Part shown: positions 16,703 to 26,666 of the stretch, piece by piece
Position numbering within the stretch: position 1 is the stretch's first letter
Layout: each line of letters starts with the position of its first letter
DNA from: Thioploca sp.
Lineage (GTDB): Bacteria; Pseudomonadota; Gammaproteobacteria; Beggiatoales; Beggiatoaceae
DNA length: 64,000 nt
Direction of reading: 5' to 3'
Assembly (NCBI GenBank): GCA_012032555.1
Contig: JAAUSR010000016.1
Location: forward strand, 1 to 64,000
Translations under genes and position numbers: made by a program
Notes under the pieces: generated by a model
Database searches by the model: none
Told to the model about the DNA's origin: nothing
What the model saw: the letters and a program-made list of their open reading frames with translations, nothing else

Positions 16703-17227
16703 ATGTCGTTGAAGGCCAATCATTTTGAAGTATTTGATTTACCTATTGCTTTTGAAATAGATAATCAGCTGCTAGCGCAACGTTATCGAGAATTACAGCG
16801 CACTATTCATCCGGACAATTATGCCCAAGCTTCAGAACGGGAGCGACGCTTAGCCATGCAAAAATCTGCTCAAGTGAACGAAGCGTTTCAAACCCTAAAA
16901 AATCCATTAGCGCGTGGACGTTATCTCTTACAATTGCAAGGAATCGATACTAATGAAGCCAATGATATGGCGATGGATCTAGAATTCTTAATGATGCAAA
17001 TGGAATTACGAGAAGAACTCGCTAGCATTAAGCGACAATCTCAACCTTTAGAAGCGTTAAACCGATTTTTACAGCGGCTGGAACAACAGATGCAACACTT
17101 GACTGTGACCTTAAGTCAACAATTTACTCAGCAAAATTGGCCAGCGGCGCGTGACAGCGTGCGGCAATGGCAATTTTTCCAACGGTTACATGAAGAAGCG
17201 TTGAGGATAGAAGAAGAATTGGTTTAA
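16703..17227 (+). CDS. hscB: J-domain co-chaperone HscB
   Basis: HscB brings IscU to HscA and stimulates its ATPase. The 174-residue protein has an N-terminal J domain with the HPD motif (IHPDNYA, near residues 35-38) and a C-terminal three-helix IscU-binding domain rich in Gln and Glu. The length is normal. It lies between iscA and hscA with short spacers, as in E. coli. Confidence 0.96.
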   Translation: MSLKANHFEVFDLPIAFEIDNQLLAQRYRELQRTIHPDNYAQASERERRLAMQKSAQVNEAFQTLKNPLARGRYLLQLQGIDTNEANDMAMDLEFLMMQMELREELASIKRQSQPLEALNRFLQRLEQQMQHLTVTLSQQFTQQNWPAARDSVRQWQFFQRLHEEALRIEEELV

Positions 17228-17245
17228 TTAAAAAGGATTTTTGAA

Positions 17246-19138
17246 ATGGCACTGCTACAAATCACTGAACCTGGTCAATCGACCGCACCGCATCAGCACC
17301 GTCTAGCTGCTGGTATTGATCTGGGAACAACTAATTCTTTAGTGGCAACTGTGCGGAGTGGTGTAGCAGAAACATTGCCAGATCGAACTGGACATCACCT
17401 GTTACCTTCTATTGTGCGTTATTTGAAAGACCAACCACCACAAATTGGTTATACTGCTAAACCTTTTGCTAATCAAGACCCCCTCAATACCATTGCTTCG
17501 GTCAAACGTTTGATGGGACGCGGAATAGCTGATATCAAAACCACGGGTAATCGCTTACCCTACGATTTCGTTGAATACGCCGGGCAAGGAATGCCAATGA
17601 TTCGCACCGTGGTTGGCGAAAAAAGTCCAGTTCAGATCTCTGCCGAAATCCTTAAAGAATTGAGAAACCGTGCTGAAGAAACGTTAGGTGGTGAATTAAC
17701 CGGCGTAGTGATTACGGTCCCGGCCTATTTTGACGAGGCGCAACGTCAGGCGACTAAAGACGCCGCTACCTTAGCCGGTCTAAAGGTACTGCGCTTACTC
17801 AATGAGCCGACGGCTGCTGCTGTAGCTTATGGTTTAGATAAAGCAGCAGAAGGCCTATTTGCTATTTATGATTTAGGCGGTGGCACTTTTGATATTTCCA
17901 TTCTGCGGTTACAACGGGGGATTTTTGAAGTGATGTCTACGGCTGGCGATTCTGCTTTGGGAGGTGACGATATTGATCGTGCCATTGCTATTTGGATTAT
18001 GCAACAGGCTAAGATTGCTGATGACGCCGAACATTCGCATATCCGCGAACTACTGGAGATAGCACGCACCGCTAAAGAAACTTTAACTACTCAAGCGATA
18101 GCACCACTCGCAATTCGCTTAGGAGATGGTCACCCTTGGCAGGGTATATTAACTCATCAACAATTAAATCAATTAATAGATCCCTTAATTCAAAAAACGC
18201 TGGTGCCTTGTCGACGTGCCTTGCGAGATGCTGGACTAACGCCGGCAGATATCAAAGAAGTTGTCATGGTTGGTGGTACCACGCGGATGCCACGAGTCCG
18301 TGAAAAAGTAGGCGAATTCTTTCAACATGAACCGCATGTCGATATCGATCCCGACAAAGTAGTTGCCATCGGTGCGGCAATTCAAGCCGATATTTTAGCT
18401 GGTAACAAACCGAACGATGATATGTTGTTGTTAGATGTCATTCCTTTATCATTAGGAATTGAGACCATGGGAGGGTTAGTCGAAAAAATCATTCCACGTA
18501 ATACGACGATTCCAGTTGCCCGTGCTCAAGATTTTACTACCTTCAAAAATGGTCAAACGGCTATAGCAATTCAAGTTTTTCAAGGTGAACGTGAATTAGT
18601 AGTCGATTGTCGTTCTTTAGCTCGTTTTGAGTTGTGCGGCATTCCACCGATGGTTGCTGGTGCGGCTCGAATTCGAGTCACTTTTCAAATTGATGCTGAT
18701 GGTTTACTCAGTGTCTCTGCCCAAGAAGAAACGAGTGGAGTTTATAGTGAGATTACCGTAAAACCCTCTTATGGACTTCAGGACAGCGATATTGAACGGA
18801 TGCTAAAAGATTCTTTAGAACATGCGCAAGAAGATATTGCGATGCGTTACCTCCGTGAACAACAAGTCGAAGCCGATAGAGTAATTAACGCCCTGCGATC
18901 GGCTCTCAAAGCTGATGGCAAGAAATTACTCAAACAGAGTGAATTTATAGAAATTAGTATCACCTTAGAAGCCTTACTTAAAGTAAAGGAAGGAACGGAT
19001 GCTCAAGCTATCAAACAAGGCATTGAGCGTCTAGATGAAGTCACACAAGAATTTGCTGCTCGGCGGATGGATGCTGCTATTCGTAAGGCAATGACCGGAC
19101 AAAAAATTGATAAGTTTATGGAGAAGTCCTCTGAATGA
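17246..19138 (+). CDS. hscA: Hsp70-type chaperone HscA
   Basis: HscA is the specialised Hsp70 that releases clusters from IscU. The 630-residue protein has the nucleotide-binding motifs [30 protein letters not shown] and [12 protein letters not shown], then the linker [17 protein letters not shown] and a substrate-binding domain. The tail is short and lacks the DnaK-type EEVD end, as is typical of HscA. Its stop overlaps the fdx start (ATGA). Confidence 0.97.
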   Translation: MALLQITEPGQSTAPHQHRLAAGIDLGTTNSLVATVRSGVAETLPDRTGHHLLPSIVRYLKDQPPQIGYTAKPFANQDPLNTIASVKRLMGRGIADIKTTGNRLPYDFVEYAGQGMPMIRTVVGEKSPVQISAEILKELRNRAEETLGGELTGVVITVPAYFDEAQRQATKDAATLAGLKVLRLLNEPTAAAVAYGLDKAAEGLFAIYDLGGGTFDISILRLQRGIFEVMSTAGDSALGGDDIDRAIAIWIMQQAKIADDAEHSHIRELLEIARTAKETLTTQAIAPLAIRLGDGHPWQGILTHQQLNQLIDPLIQKTLVPCRRALRDAGLTPADIKEVVMVGGTTRMPRVREKVGEFFQHEPHVDIDPDKVVAIGAAIQADILAGNKPNDDMLLLDVIPLSLGIETMGGLVEKIIPRNTTIPVARAQDFTTFKNGQTAIAIQVFQGERELVVDCRSLARFELCGIPPMVAGAARIRVTFQIDADGLLSVSAQEETSGVYSEITVKPSYGLQDSDIERMLKDSLEHAQEDIAMRYLREQQVEADRVINALRSALKADGKKLLKQSEFIEISITLEALLKVKEGTDAQAIKQGIERLDEVTQEFAARRMDAAIRKAMTGQKIDKFMEKSSE

Positions 19139-19473
19139 CACAGTTAACTTTCTTACCTCATGAAGAAATCTGTCCCCATGGTGCGGTAATTGAAGTTGAA
19201 CCCGGAACAAGTATTTTAGAAGCCGCTTTAAATCATGGCATTGAAATTGAGCATATCTGTGAAAAATCCTGTGCTTGCACTACTTGTCATGTCATTATTC
19301 GCCAAGGGTTTGATTCCTTAAATGAAGCTACTGAACAAGAAGAAGATCTACTAGATAAAGCTTGGGGTTTAGAACCTGAATCTCGACTGAGTTGTCAAGC
19401 TAAAGTAGCTGATGAAAATTTAACTATAGCCATTCCGAAATATACTATCAACCTAGTGAGAGAGTCGCATTAA
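19135..19473 (+). CDS. fdx: [2Fe-2S] ferredoxin of the isc operon
   Basis: Fdx supplies electrons for cluster assembly. The 112-residue adrenodoxin-type ferredoxin has the cluster segment [11 protein letters not shown], giving ligands Cys42, Cys48 and Cys51, plus the fourth ligand in LSCQAK near residue 87. It overlaps hscA by four bases and iscX by one base, so it is translationally coupled to both. Confidence 0.97.
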   Translation: MTQLTFLPHEEICPHGAVIEVEPGTSILEAALNHGIEIEHICEKSCACTTCHVIIRQGFDSLNEATEQEEDLLDKAWGLEPESRLSCQAKVADENLTIAIPKYTINLVRESH

Positions 19474-19673
19474 TGAGTATCAAGTGGATAGACACGCAAA
19501 CTATTGCGATTCAGTTAGCAGAAAAATTTCCAGAAGTTGATCCACAATATGTTAACTTCCTCGATTTACATCAATGGGTTTGTAAACTGGATGATTTCGA
19601 TGATGATCCAAAACGTGGTGGAGAAAAAATTCTGGAAGCAATTCAAATGGCTTGGATTGAAGAAGTGAGTTAA
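19473..19673 (+). CDS. iscX: IscX, small acidic Fe-S assembly modulator
   Basis: The 66-residue acidic protein has the family features SIKWIDTQTIAIQLAEKFP, LHQWVCKLDDFDDDP and a C-terminal EAIQMAWIEE. IscX binds IscS and iron and tunes the rate of cluster assembly. It is the last gene of the operon, and its ATG overlaps the fdx stop codon. Confidence 0.96.
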   Translation: MSIKWIDTQTIAIQLAEKFPEVDPQYVNFLDLHQWVCKLDDFDDDPKRGGEKILEAIQMAWIEEVS

Positions 19674-19730
19674 TGATGTTAACTAAACCCAACCTATCTA
19701 GAAACCGACAGGTTATAATCTACTTCACTT

Positions 19731-19758
19731 AGGTAGAAAACTGCCGTTCTTTCTACCT
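19731..19758 (+). terminator. Hairpin after the isc operon
   Basis: AGGTAGAAA (19731-19739) and TTTCTACCT (19750-19758) form a perfect 9-bp stem with a 10-nt loop, 58 bp after iscX. No run of T follows, so it may be an mRNA-end stabiliser or a factor-aided terminator rather than a classical one. Confidence 0.4.
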
Positions 19759-19840
19759 CTAATCGAGAGAAGTGGTGGTTCAAAGTCGATACGCAACTTG
19801 AGAGTGTTAATAACTTTTTGAAACTTATTAACAGGTGATA

Positions 19841-20000
19841 TCAATTTTGCTTTCTGATCGTAGCTAGTATGATAGGTAACATTTCTTCACGTAACCACGG
19901 CCATAAATGTTTAACCGGCATAAAATCAGGACTATAGCTGGGGAGCCGCTGGATTTGGATCTCCAGTGGTTGATCGGCTGTGGTCAACCTTGAACTTCTA
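19841..20000 (-). pseudogene. IS630-type transposase fragment (C-terminal DDE region)
   Basis: In the minus-strand frame, the peptide LPSYSPDFMPVKHLWPWLREE matches, in two blocks (LPSYSPDF and VKHLWPWLRE), the end of the IS630 catalytic domain (LPPYSPDLNPIEHLW in intact proteins). Nothing else of the gene is readable on this strand. The other half of such a protein lies next to it in the opposite direction. Confidence 0.65.
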
Positions 20001-20011
20001 AGTACCCTTTC

Positions 20012-20120
20012 ACTGCGGCTCAAGAGATTCAGAAGTTAACACCGCAACAATATGCGGGACAGATTGATTTATTTTATGTCGATGAGTCTGGGTTTTCTCT
20101 GACTCCAAGGGTTCCTCTTT
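20012..20120 (+). pseudogene. IS630-type transposase fragment (central region), inverted
   Basis: The plus-strand frame reads QQYAGQIDLFYVDESGFSLT before breaking, matching the middle of the IS630 transposase (the DESGF strand with its catalytic Asp). It runs opposite to the fragment at 19841-20000. The element was therefore rearranged as well as truncated. Confidence 0.6.
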
Positions 20121-20148
20121 GTACACGACAAAAAATTTAAATCGATTT

Positions 20149-20260
20149 GGACTGACGCAGTTGAAATAGATAATTTAATTATTTCAATAATTTAATATTT
20201 TGCAGTGCAAAATCGCTGTTGAATAAAATCAATTAGTTATGAATTCAACTGCGTCAGTCC
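20149..20260. mobile_element. 112-bp MITE with 17-bp terminal inverted repeats
   Basis: GGACTGACGCAGTTGAA (20149-20165) is repeated exactly in inverted form at 20244-20260. The interior is AT-rich and non-coding. Perfect long ends on such a short element indicate a recently active miniature inverted-repeat element that needs a transposase encoded elsewhere. I see no certain target-site duplication. It lies next to IS630 debris, but its ends look more like those of IS5/IS4-type elements. Confidence 0.7.
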
Positions 20261-20645
20261 TATATATTTAAATATCAGTGCATTATAAAATAAAAATAGT
20301 ACGAATAACAAATTGATATTTAAATTATTTTAATTTTGTTGGCATCGTACGAACTCAGTGCCTTCTTCTCTATTTTTTAGAAAATGCGGGTGAATGTGTG
20401 TTATCTTTGACTTGGCCAAATCGATTGGGAGCACTGATGAAATATCAGGGATAACCAACCGCTATTTTTGATTGCCATGCTAACCCCGTTAACATTTCGT
20501 GTATAATGAAATAAAACTTTTTCAAGTCAAAGGGATATTAGATATTAAATCTAGAATTAACTGTTGAATGAATCTCAACAAAAGTATAAAAAGTATAAAT
20601 AGAGAATTTATTGAGCAACTCTCTAAAATGACTTAAAGGAAAATT
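20261..20645. other. AT-rich gap before galE, no gene seen
   Basis: These 385 bases hold AT-rich, non-coding sequence with only very short open frames. A few stretches may be further transposon debris. AAAGGAAAATT just before the galE ATG is its ribosome-binding site. Confidence 0.5.
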
Positions 20646-21617
20646 ATGAAAACGATCCTTATCGTGGGTGGTGCAGGTTATATTGGTTCACACATGGTTA
20701 AAATGCTAATTAAGTTAGGCTATCACGTCGTGATTTTAGATAATCTGACTACTGGCTATCGTGATGCGGTTAGCGGAGGTGACTTTGTGTTTGGAGATAC
20801 TGCTGATAAATTGAGCTTAGATCGCTTATTCAATGGTTATACCATTGCCGGTGTTATGCATTTTGCTTCATTTATTCAAGTGGGTGAATCTGTTCAGTAT
20901 CCTAGTAAATATTATCAAAATAATGTAGCGGCTACCTTAAATTTACTTGATGCGATGGTAGCTCATCATATACCCGCCTTAATTTTTTCTTCATCGGCGG
21001 CGATTTTTGGCGAACCGGCTTATACCCCCATTGATGAACAACATCCCAAACAGCCAATTAATCCTTATGGTTTATCCAAATGGATGATTGAACAAATTTT
21101 GGCTGATTATGATCAAGCTTATGGCTTAAAATCAGTTTGTTTACGTTATTTTAATGCGGCTGGTGCTGATCCAGAGGGACAATTGGGCGAACGTCATGAA
21201 CCTGAAACGCATTTAATTCCTTTAATTCTACAAGCGGCTTCGGGACGACGCCAAGCGATTACCGTGTTTGGACAAGATTACGATACCCCCGACGGCACTT
21301 GTATTCGTGATTATATTCATATTAACGATTTATGCCAAGCTCATCTACTAGCGCTTGAATATTTATTTCAAGGTGGAAACAGTACAGCTTATAATCTAGG
21401 TAATGGTTCTGGTTTTTCAGTAACAGAGGTGATTGAAGTTGCTAAACAAATCACTCATCAACCGATTACAGTGGTTATGGGAGAACGACGAGTTGGTGAC
21501 CCAGCCCGTTTAGTCGCTGATTCTAAAAAAATTCAAACGCAATTAGGCTGGCAACCACAGTATGCGGATTTAGCTACAATTGTTACTCATGCTTGGCAGT
21601 GGGAAACTCGAACCTAG
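20646..21617 (+). CDS. galE: UDP-glucose 4-epimerase
   Basis: GalE interconverts UDP-glucose and UDP-galactose and thereby feeds polysaccharide and LPS synthesis. The 323-residue short-chain dehydrogenase-type protein starts with the NAD-binding GGAGYIGSHM. It carries the catalytic YxxxK (YGLSK, near residue 141) and the GalE-typical LRYFNAAGADP and GDPARLVADS. It is followed 12 bases later by a sugar-phosphate isomerase gene, and the two fit a surface-sugar pathway together with the glycosyltransferases at 6.9-11.8 kb. Confidence 0.96.
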   Translation: MKTILIVGGAGYIGSHMVKMLIKLGYHVVILDNLTTGYRDAVSGGDFVFGDTADKLSLDRLFNGYTIAGVMHFASFIQVGESVQYPSKYYQNNVAATLNLLDAMVAHHIPALIFSSSAAIFGEPAYTPIDEQHPKQPINPYGLSKWMIEQILADYDQAYGLKSVCLRYFNAAGADPEGQLGERHEPETHLIPLILQAASGRRQAITVFGQDYDTPDGTCIRDYIHINDLCQAHLLALEYLFQGGNSTAYNLGNGSGFSVTEVIEVAKQITHQPITVVMGERRVGDPARLVADSKKIQTQLGWQPQYADLATIVTHAWQWETRT

Positions 21618-22217
<600 letters not shown>

Positions 22218-22247
22218 TTTACAGTTATGGCTAGATTTGATTAGTGC

Positions 22248-23009
22248 TTACATTTGTTCTTGATAACTTTTATAGAGTGCCAAAACCTTTCTCACATAGC
22301 TTTTCGTTTCTTGATAAGGGGGGATCTGATTCCCATAACGAATAACGGCGTTTTCGCCGGCATTATAACCGGCTAAAGCGAGATTTAAGTTATTATTAAA
22401 CAATCGTAATAAGTAACGTAAATAGCGCGCCCCACCATAAACATTGGAAGAAGCATCGGTACGATCGCTAACGCCAAAACGTTTAGCAGTTGCGGGCATA
22501 AGCTGCATCAATCCTACCGCACCTTTAGGAGAAACTGCTTGTGGATTATAAGCGGATTCAGTTTGAATAACAGCATGTAACAAAGCGGGTTCTAATTGTG
22601 TGTAACTGGCTGCTTCCTGAACTAAGGTCTGATAATCTTGGTATTTATCATGGATACTGGGGGATGTCTCTATACCGGAATAAACGTTACCCGAGAAGGC
22701 GGGAATGTTGCTACCGCCTTGATAGATTAATCGATAACGTGAATCTTTAGGATTATCAGTGAGATGAATTGTACCTTGTGTATCAACAAAACGGTAAATT
22801 TTTACACTCCCAGTTAAGTTGGAAGTTGATTTGGGGTAAAGCTTAACCGTAGTGCGATGATTGGGACGACTATCGGTATAATGCCGCACTCCATTGGTAT
22901 CAATATAACTATAAATTTCACTACTGTGTGCCGGTAATGTCAGACTTTGAGCCAACACAATAATACCGAGTAAACAGAGCGGATCAAAAGTAAGTCTTTT
23001 CATTAACAC
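22248..23009 (-). CDS. Lytic murein transglycosylase with DUF4124-like N-terminus
   Basis: The 253-residue exported protein has a signal peptide ending near LPAHS. Two short repeats of the DUF4124 kind follow (EIYSYIDTNGVRHYTD and KIYRFVDTQGTIHLTD). A C-terminal SLT domain has the catalytic Glu in AVIQTESAYNP, the family motif AVGLMQLMPATAKRFG, and AGYNAGENAV. It would cleave peptidoglycan glycan strands during growth or assembly of envelope machines. The start could be either of two close Met codons. It is transcribed toward gmhA. Confidence 0.93.
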   Translation of the reverse strand: MLMKRLTFDPLCLLGIIVLAQSLTLPAHSSEIYSYIDTNGVRHYTDSRPNHRTTVKLYPKSTSNLTGSVKIYRFVDTQGTIHLTDNPKDSRYRLIYQGGSNIPAFSGNVYSGIETSPSIHDKYQDYQTLVQEAASYTQLEPALLHAVIQTESAYNPQAVSPKGAVGLMQLMPATAKRFGVSDRTDASSNVYGGARYLRYLLRLFNNNLNLALAGYNAGENAVIRYGNQIPPYQETKSYVRKVLALYKSYQEQM

Positions 23010-23570
23010 TTCCTGTTGATAGGTTGCAATAAATTGCTCAATTTATCTCATAAATGGTGGTTATCGATTACCCGATAGATTGTTTAAATAACTCGCTGGG
23101 ATTTTCACTTCAATCGCTTTTAATTATCCCTACCCCAAATTATTAACTTTAATAAAAACTTATCTAAACTATCTCAATAACCACTTTAAATTTTTACTAC
23201 AAATTAAGACTTATTGCAAATTAATTTTTCACCAATTTATTACTCACAATACCATTTATCATGCCAAATAACCGGTTACTTTAATGACAATTTAGTCCGG
23301 CAATCTTTAAGCCACTCGCTTGTAGCTGGTAGTTATTGAGTGACTGTTTTCGCTAGTACCAAAACTATGCCAACTGTTAGTTATATCTTAGGCGGTTTTA
23401 CCAACAGCTTCTTAGTTGTGAGACGAAACCATCGGCTTTAGCAAGTGGTGGTTGACTTGATGGAGAATTATGGATGTCTTAATTTCTCCTTAAACCATCA
23501 TGGTTAATCCGGCGAATCCTAATATTTCAGCCGCTGTGGTTAAAATGGGATGAATCTAGGTTGGGATTGG
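23010..23570. other. Gap without a recognisable gene
   Basis: About 560 bases lie between the upstream side of the lytic transglycosylase gene and the end of the sensor-kinase gene. I see only short frames. Around 23440-23480 a stretch resembles the iscS leader (ACTTGATGGAGA.TTAT.GATG) and is followed by an ATG with only seven codons. This could be a decayed gene start. Confidence 0.4.
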
Positions 23571-24947
23571 TTATTTTAGCGGAAATTGAATTTGTACACA
23601 TAAACCATTATTTCTATCTGGATTATTCAATAATTGAATATTTAGATGATGTAATTGTGCAACGCGTTGTGCAATGGATAATCCTAAACCACTACCAGAT
23701 TGATTATGATTATTACCTCGATAGAAACGTTCAAAAATACGTTTTTTTTGTTCTAGCGGAATACCGGGGCCAGTATCAATAATACATAAAGTTAAAAAGG
23801 CAGGTGAATCTTTAGTCAATGTAATCGTGACATGCCCACCGGGTGGCGTGTAATGAATCGCGTTATCAACCAGATTACGCATCATTAATTCGAGTGCTTC
23901 CCAATGGCCTCGAGTAATACTGATGTCTAGCTCAGTTTCCAAACCCAGATCAATGGCTTTATCCAAAGCTTGAGGAGTCAAATTAATAATAACGTGGTTA
24001 ACTAATTCGTGTAGATCAATACAACCCGAAATAGGTAAAGTTTGCGTGGCTTCTATCCGTGCTAAATTTAAGAGTTGTTCAACGAGATGAGTAGCTCGAT
24101 CTAAACCCATAATCATTTTTTGTAAGGCCTGTTGGCGTTGTTGAGAATCTTTAGCGCGTTGAGCGACTTGTGCTTGAGTTTTAATAGCCGCTAAAGGAGT
24201 ACGTAATTCATGAGCGGCATCGGCAGTAAAACGACGTTCATTTTCAAACGCATGATGTAGACGACTAAACAAGGCATTTAACGCATTAATTAATTCTCTA
24301 ATTTCTAAAGGTACTTTGTTGATATCAATCTGTTGTAATTGTTCTGGACGACGGGCTGAAATTTCACTTGCCACTTGGTGCAATGGTTTTAGACTTTGTC
24401 CAATACTGAACCAAATGAGCATAGCTACTAGAGGTATAGATATTAAGAAAATACTGAGTGTGCTCGATATCACTTGATGAATTAATTCATTGCGAATATC
24501 ATAACGCTCAGCCGTTTGTACCCAAAATTGCCCTTCTCGAAGGGTAAATACTCGCCATAATTGACCTTCTAGCGCTTGGTTGGTGTAATGCGTGTCATCT
24601 TCATTGGGTATAGAAAACAAAGGTGCAGTTGCTGAGCGGAAGAGGAATTTCCCATCCCGAGAACGAACTAAAAAAGCTAATTTTTGTTCATAGCGATGCG
24701 CCGGTTGAAAAGTATCAACATCGAGAACGAAATGACGTTCTCTTTCTTCTGCTTCATCTTCCTGGTCTGCTATTTCATGCTTGATCAAGCCAAATAGAAC
24801 TCTAGCGCTTTGAGCTAACTGAGCATCAAATAATTCTTCAACTTCATGTTGAGTCTCAATATAGACCTGCCATGTCACCATAGCCCATAGGCTACCGATG
24901 ACACCCACTAATAAGAAAAGTAACCGTTTACGAATAGATACCGTCAT
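23571..24947 (-). CDS. Sensor histidine kinase, QseC/PmrB-like
   Basis: The 458-residue inner-membrane kinase has a transmembrane segment near residues 8-28, a periplasmic sensor domain and a second membrane segment near 160-180. A HAMP-like linker follows. The H-box has phospho-His in HELRTPLAAIK, the N-box is LMMRNLVDNAIHYTPPGG, and the G-box reads DTGPGIP...GSGLGLSIAQRV. Its start overlaps the end of the response-regulator gene by four bases, so it forms a two-component operon. The ligand is unknown. Confidence 0.95.
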   Translation of the reverse strand: MTVSIRKRLLFLLVGVIGSLWAMVTWQVYIETQHEVEELFDAQLAQSARVLFGLIKHEIADQEDEAEERERHFVLDVDTFQPAHRYEQKLAFLVRSRDGKFLFRSATAPLFSIPNEDDTHYTNQALEGQLWRVFTLREGQFWVQTAERYDIRNELIHQVISSTLSIFLISIPLVAMLIWFSIGQSLKPLHQVASEISARRPEQLQQIDINKVPLEIRELINALNALFSRLHHAFENERRFTADAAHELRTPLAAIKTQAQVAQRAKDSQQRQQALQKMIMGLDRATHLVEQLLNLARIEATQTLPISGCIDLHELVNHVIINLTPQALDKAIDLGLETELDISITRGHWEALELMMRNLVDNAIHYTPPGGHVTITLTKDSPAFLTLCIIDTGPGIPLEQKKRIFERFYRGNNHNQSGSGLGLSIAQRVAQLHHLNIQLLNNPDRNNGLCVQIQFPLK

Positions 24948-25606
24948 GGTTGTTTTGGCACCATATAACCGACACCACGGATGGTGCGAATAAGGTCTTT
25001 CCCCAGTTTTTTGCGTAAGTGATGAATATGAACTTCTACTGCATTGCTTTCTATCAAATCATCCCATCCATATAAACTTTCTTCTAATTGTGTTCTAGAA
25101 AGCACTTTACCGACATTTTCTAATAGGGTTTGTAAAATTGCAAATTCACGGTGTGATAACACTATGGGTTGTTCAGCTTGGGTTAAAGTATGAGCCGCTG
25201 GATCCAAACATAAATTACCATACTCAATTTCAGAACGAACCCGTCCATGTTGACGCCGAAGCAGTGCTCGCAGTCGTGCTGTTAATTCGTCGAGATCGAA
25301 AGGCTTAACTAAATAATCATCGGCACCGGCATCTAAACCCATCACTTTATCATTAACCGTATCACGTGCAGTCAAGATAAGTACCGGTAGTTTATCACCT
25401 CGTGCTCGTAGTGCTTGGAGTATTTTTAAACCATCTTTTTTCGGCAAACTTAAATCTAAAACCAGTGCATCATAAGTTTCTATTTGTAAGGCATGCTCCC
25501 CGGCTTCACCATCAGTCACCCAGTCCACTGCATAATTCGCTTGTATTAAACCCACCTTAACCCCATCACCCAGGAGGGTATCATCTTCTATGAGTAATAA
25601 CCGCAT
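24944..25606 (-). CDS. OmpR-family response regulator, QseB-like
   Basis: The 220-residue protein has a receiver domain with the acidic pair IEDD near the start, the phospho-acceptor Asp51 in LVLDLSLPKKDG and the conserved Lys in YLVKPFDLDEL. A winged-helix DNA-binding domain follows, ending TIRGVGYMVPKQP. It is the first gene of the pair and overlaps the kinase gene by four bases. The regulon cannot be told from the sequence. Confidence 0.96.
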   Translation of the reverse strand: MRLLLIEDDTLLGDGVKVGLIQANYAVDWVTDGEAGEHALQIETYDALVLDLSLPKKDGLKILQALRARGDKLPVLILTARDTVNDKVMGLDAGADDYLVKPFDLDELTARLRALLRRQHGRVRSEIEYGNLCLDPAAHTLTQAEQPIVLSHREFAILQTLLENVGKVLSRTQLEESLYGWDDLIESNAVEVHIHHLRKKLGKDLIRTIRGVGYMVPKQP

Positions 25607-26033
25607 CGTTGTTTTATTTACTATGTCCGGTGAGTTTTACGCACGGTTATAAATTGAAATGAGTTCAATGGGACCTAAATACCTTCTAGGTAATCTACTC
25701 ATTTAAAATAGTCGGAAAAATTGTAAACCGTGTTTTCGGAAAGAATCATTGGTTTCATAACAATCTCACTGGGCATGTTCTCTTAGTTGTGTTAAAGTAT
25801 TTATCTGAATCAGCAAACGTAACCTCAATGCTATCAAGTTAAGAGCGAGTCAGTGAATTCAATGCCGCTAAATTAAGCCATAATTCCTACCCTTGTCAAA
25901 AATAATCTCAACTTAATAACCATTGTGGGTTCTCCTCGATGAACAGACCGCCTATGTTGTGGCAATTGGCCATATCTCTTAGACAATCGCTCCATTATAT
26001 TAATTATAATTATTTTTTTAGTGGGCTGTTGTT
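25607..26033. other. Divergent intergenic region between the two-component operon and queE
   Basis: These 427 bases contain no gene that I can support. A weak promoter for queE is possible, TAGACA (25980-25985) and TATAAT (26005-26010) with 19-bp spacing. I looked for a preQ1-type riboswitch before queE and saw no convincing one. Confidence 0.4.
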
Positions 26034-26663
26034 ATGGCTTACATAGTAAAAGAAATATTTTATAGTTTGCAAGGAGAAGGTTTACATACTGGACGTGCTG
26101 CGGTATTTTGTCGGTTTAGCGGCTGTAATCTGTGGTCAGGTCGTGAATTAGATCGTGCTAGGGCTATCTGCTCATTTTGTGATACCGATTTTATCGGTGT
26201 TAATGGACTAAATGGCGGTAAATTTAATTCGGCTCAGGCATTGGTTGAACAAGTTGTTGCGCAATATTCCTTCCCAGGATGTCCTTACGTGGTTTGTACG
26301 GGTGGTGAACCGTTACTACAATTAGATACAACCTTAGTTGAAGCATTTCATCAAGCGGGTTGGGAAGTTGCGGTTGAAACTAACGGGACTTTACCATTAC
26401 CACCGGGAATAGATTGGGTTTGTGTCAGTCCCAAAGCGCATGCTCCCTTGGTGTTATCAAGTGGGGATGAACTAAAGCTAGTTTTTCCACAAGCCGATGC
26501 ACTGCCGGAGAAATTTCAACAACTTAATTTTAAGTATTTTTTCTTACAACCATTAGCAGATTTTCAACTGGCAGAAAATACTCGATTGGCAGTGCATTAT
26601 TGTTTGGCGCATCCACAATGGCGTTTGAGTTTACAAACCCATAAACTATTAAGAATTCCTTAA
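26034..26663 (+). CDS. queE: 7-carboxy-7-deazaguanine synthase QueE
   Basis: QueE is a radical-SAM enzyme that contracts carboxytetrahydropterin to 7-carboxy-7-deazaguanine, a step to queuosine in tRNA. The 209-residue protein begins VKEIFYSLQGEGLHTGRAAVF. Its cluster ligands follow the longer CX14CX2C spacing, CNLWSG...ICSFCDTDF, instead of the usual CX3CX2C, which is a known QueE hallmark. GGEPLLQ is the SAM-binding stretch. No other queuosine gene is adjacent. Its stop is only three bases from the end of the convergent DHH-PKD gene. Confidence 0.95.
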   Translation: MAYIVKEIFYSLQGEGLHTGRAAVFCRFSGCNLWSGRELDRARAICSFCDTDFIGVNGLNGGKFNSAQALVEQVVAQYSFPGCPYVVCTGGEPLLQLDTTLVEAFHQAGWEVAVETNGTLPLPPGIDWVCVSPKAHAPLVLSSGDELKLVFPQADALPEKFQQLNFKYFFLQPLADFQLAENTRLAVHYCLAHPQWRLSLQTHKLLRIP

Positions 26664-26666
26664 ATC

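Noticed and set aside
23440..23480. Similarity of this stretch to the leader of iscS (ACTTGATGGAGA.TTAT.GATG)
   Set aside because: Only about 20 bases match and the ATG that follows has just seven codons. It is too short to claim a duplicated leader or gene.
25920..26033. Possible preQ1 riboswitch before queE
   Set aside because: The region is AT-rich but I could not find the small H-type pseudoknot pattern with its conserved core.
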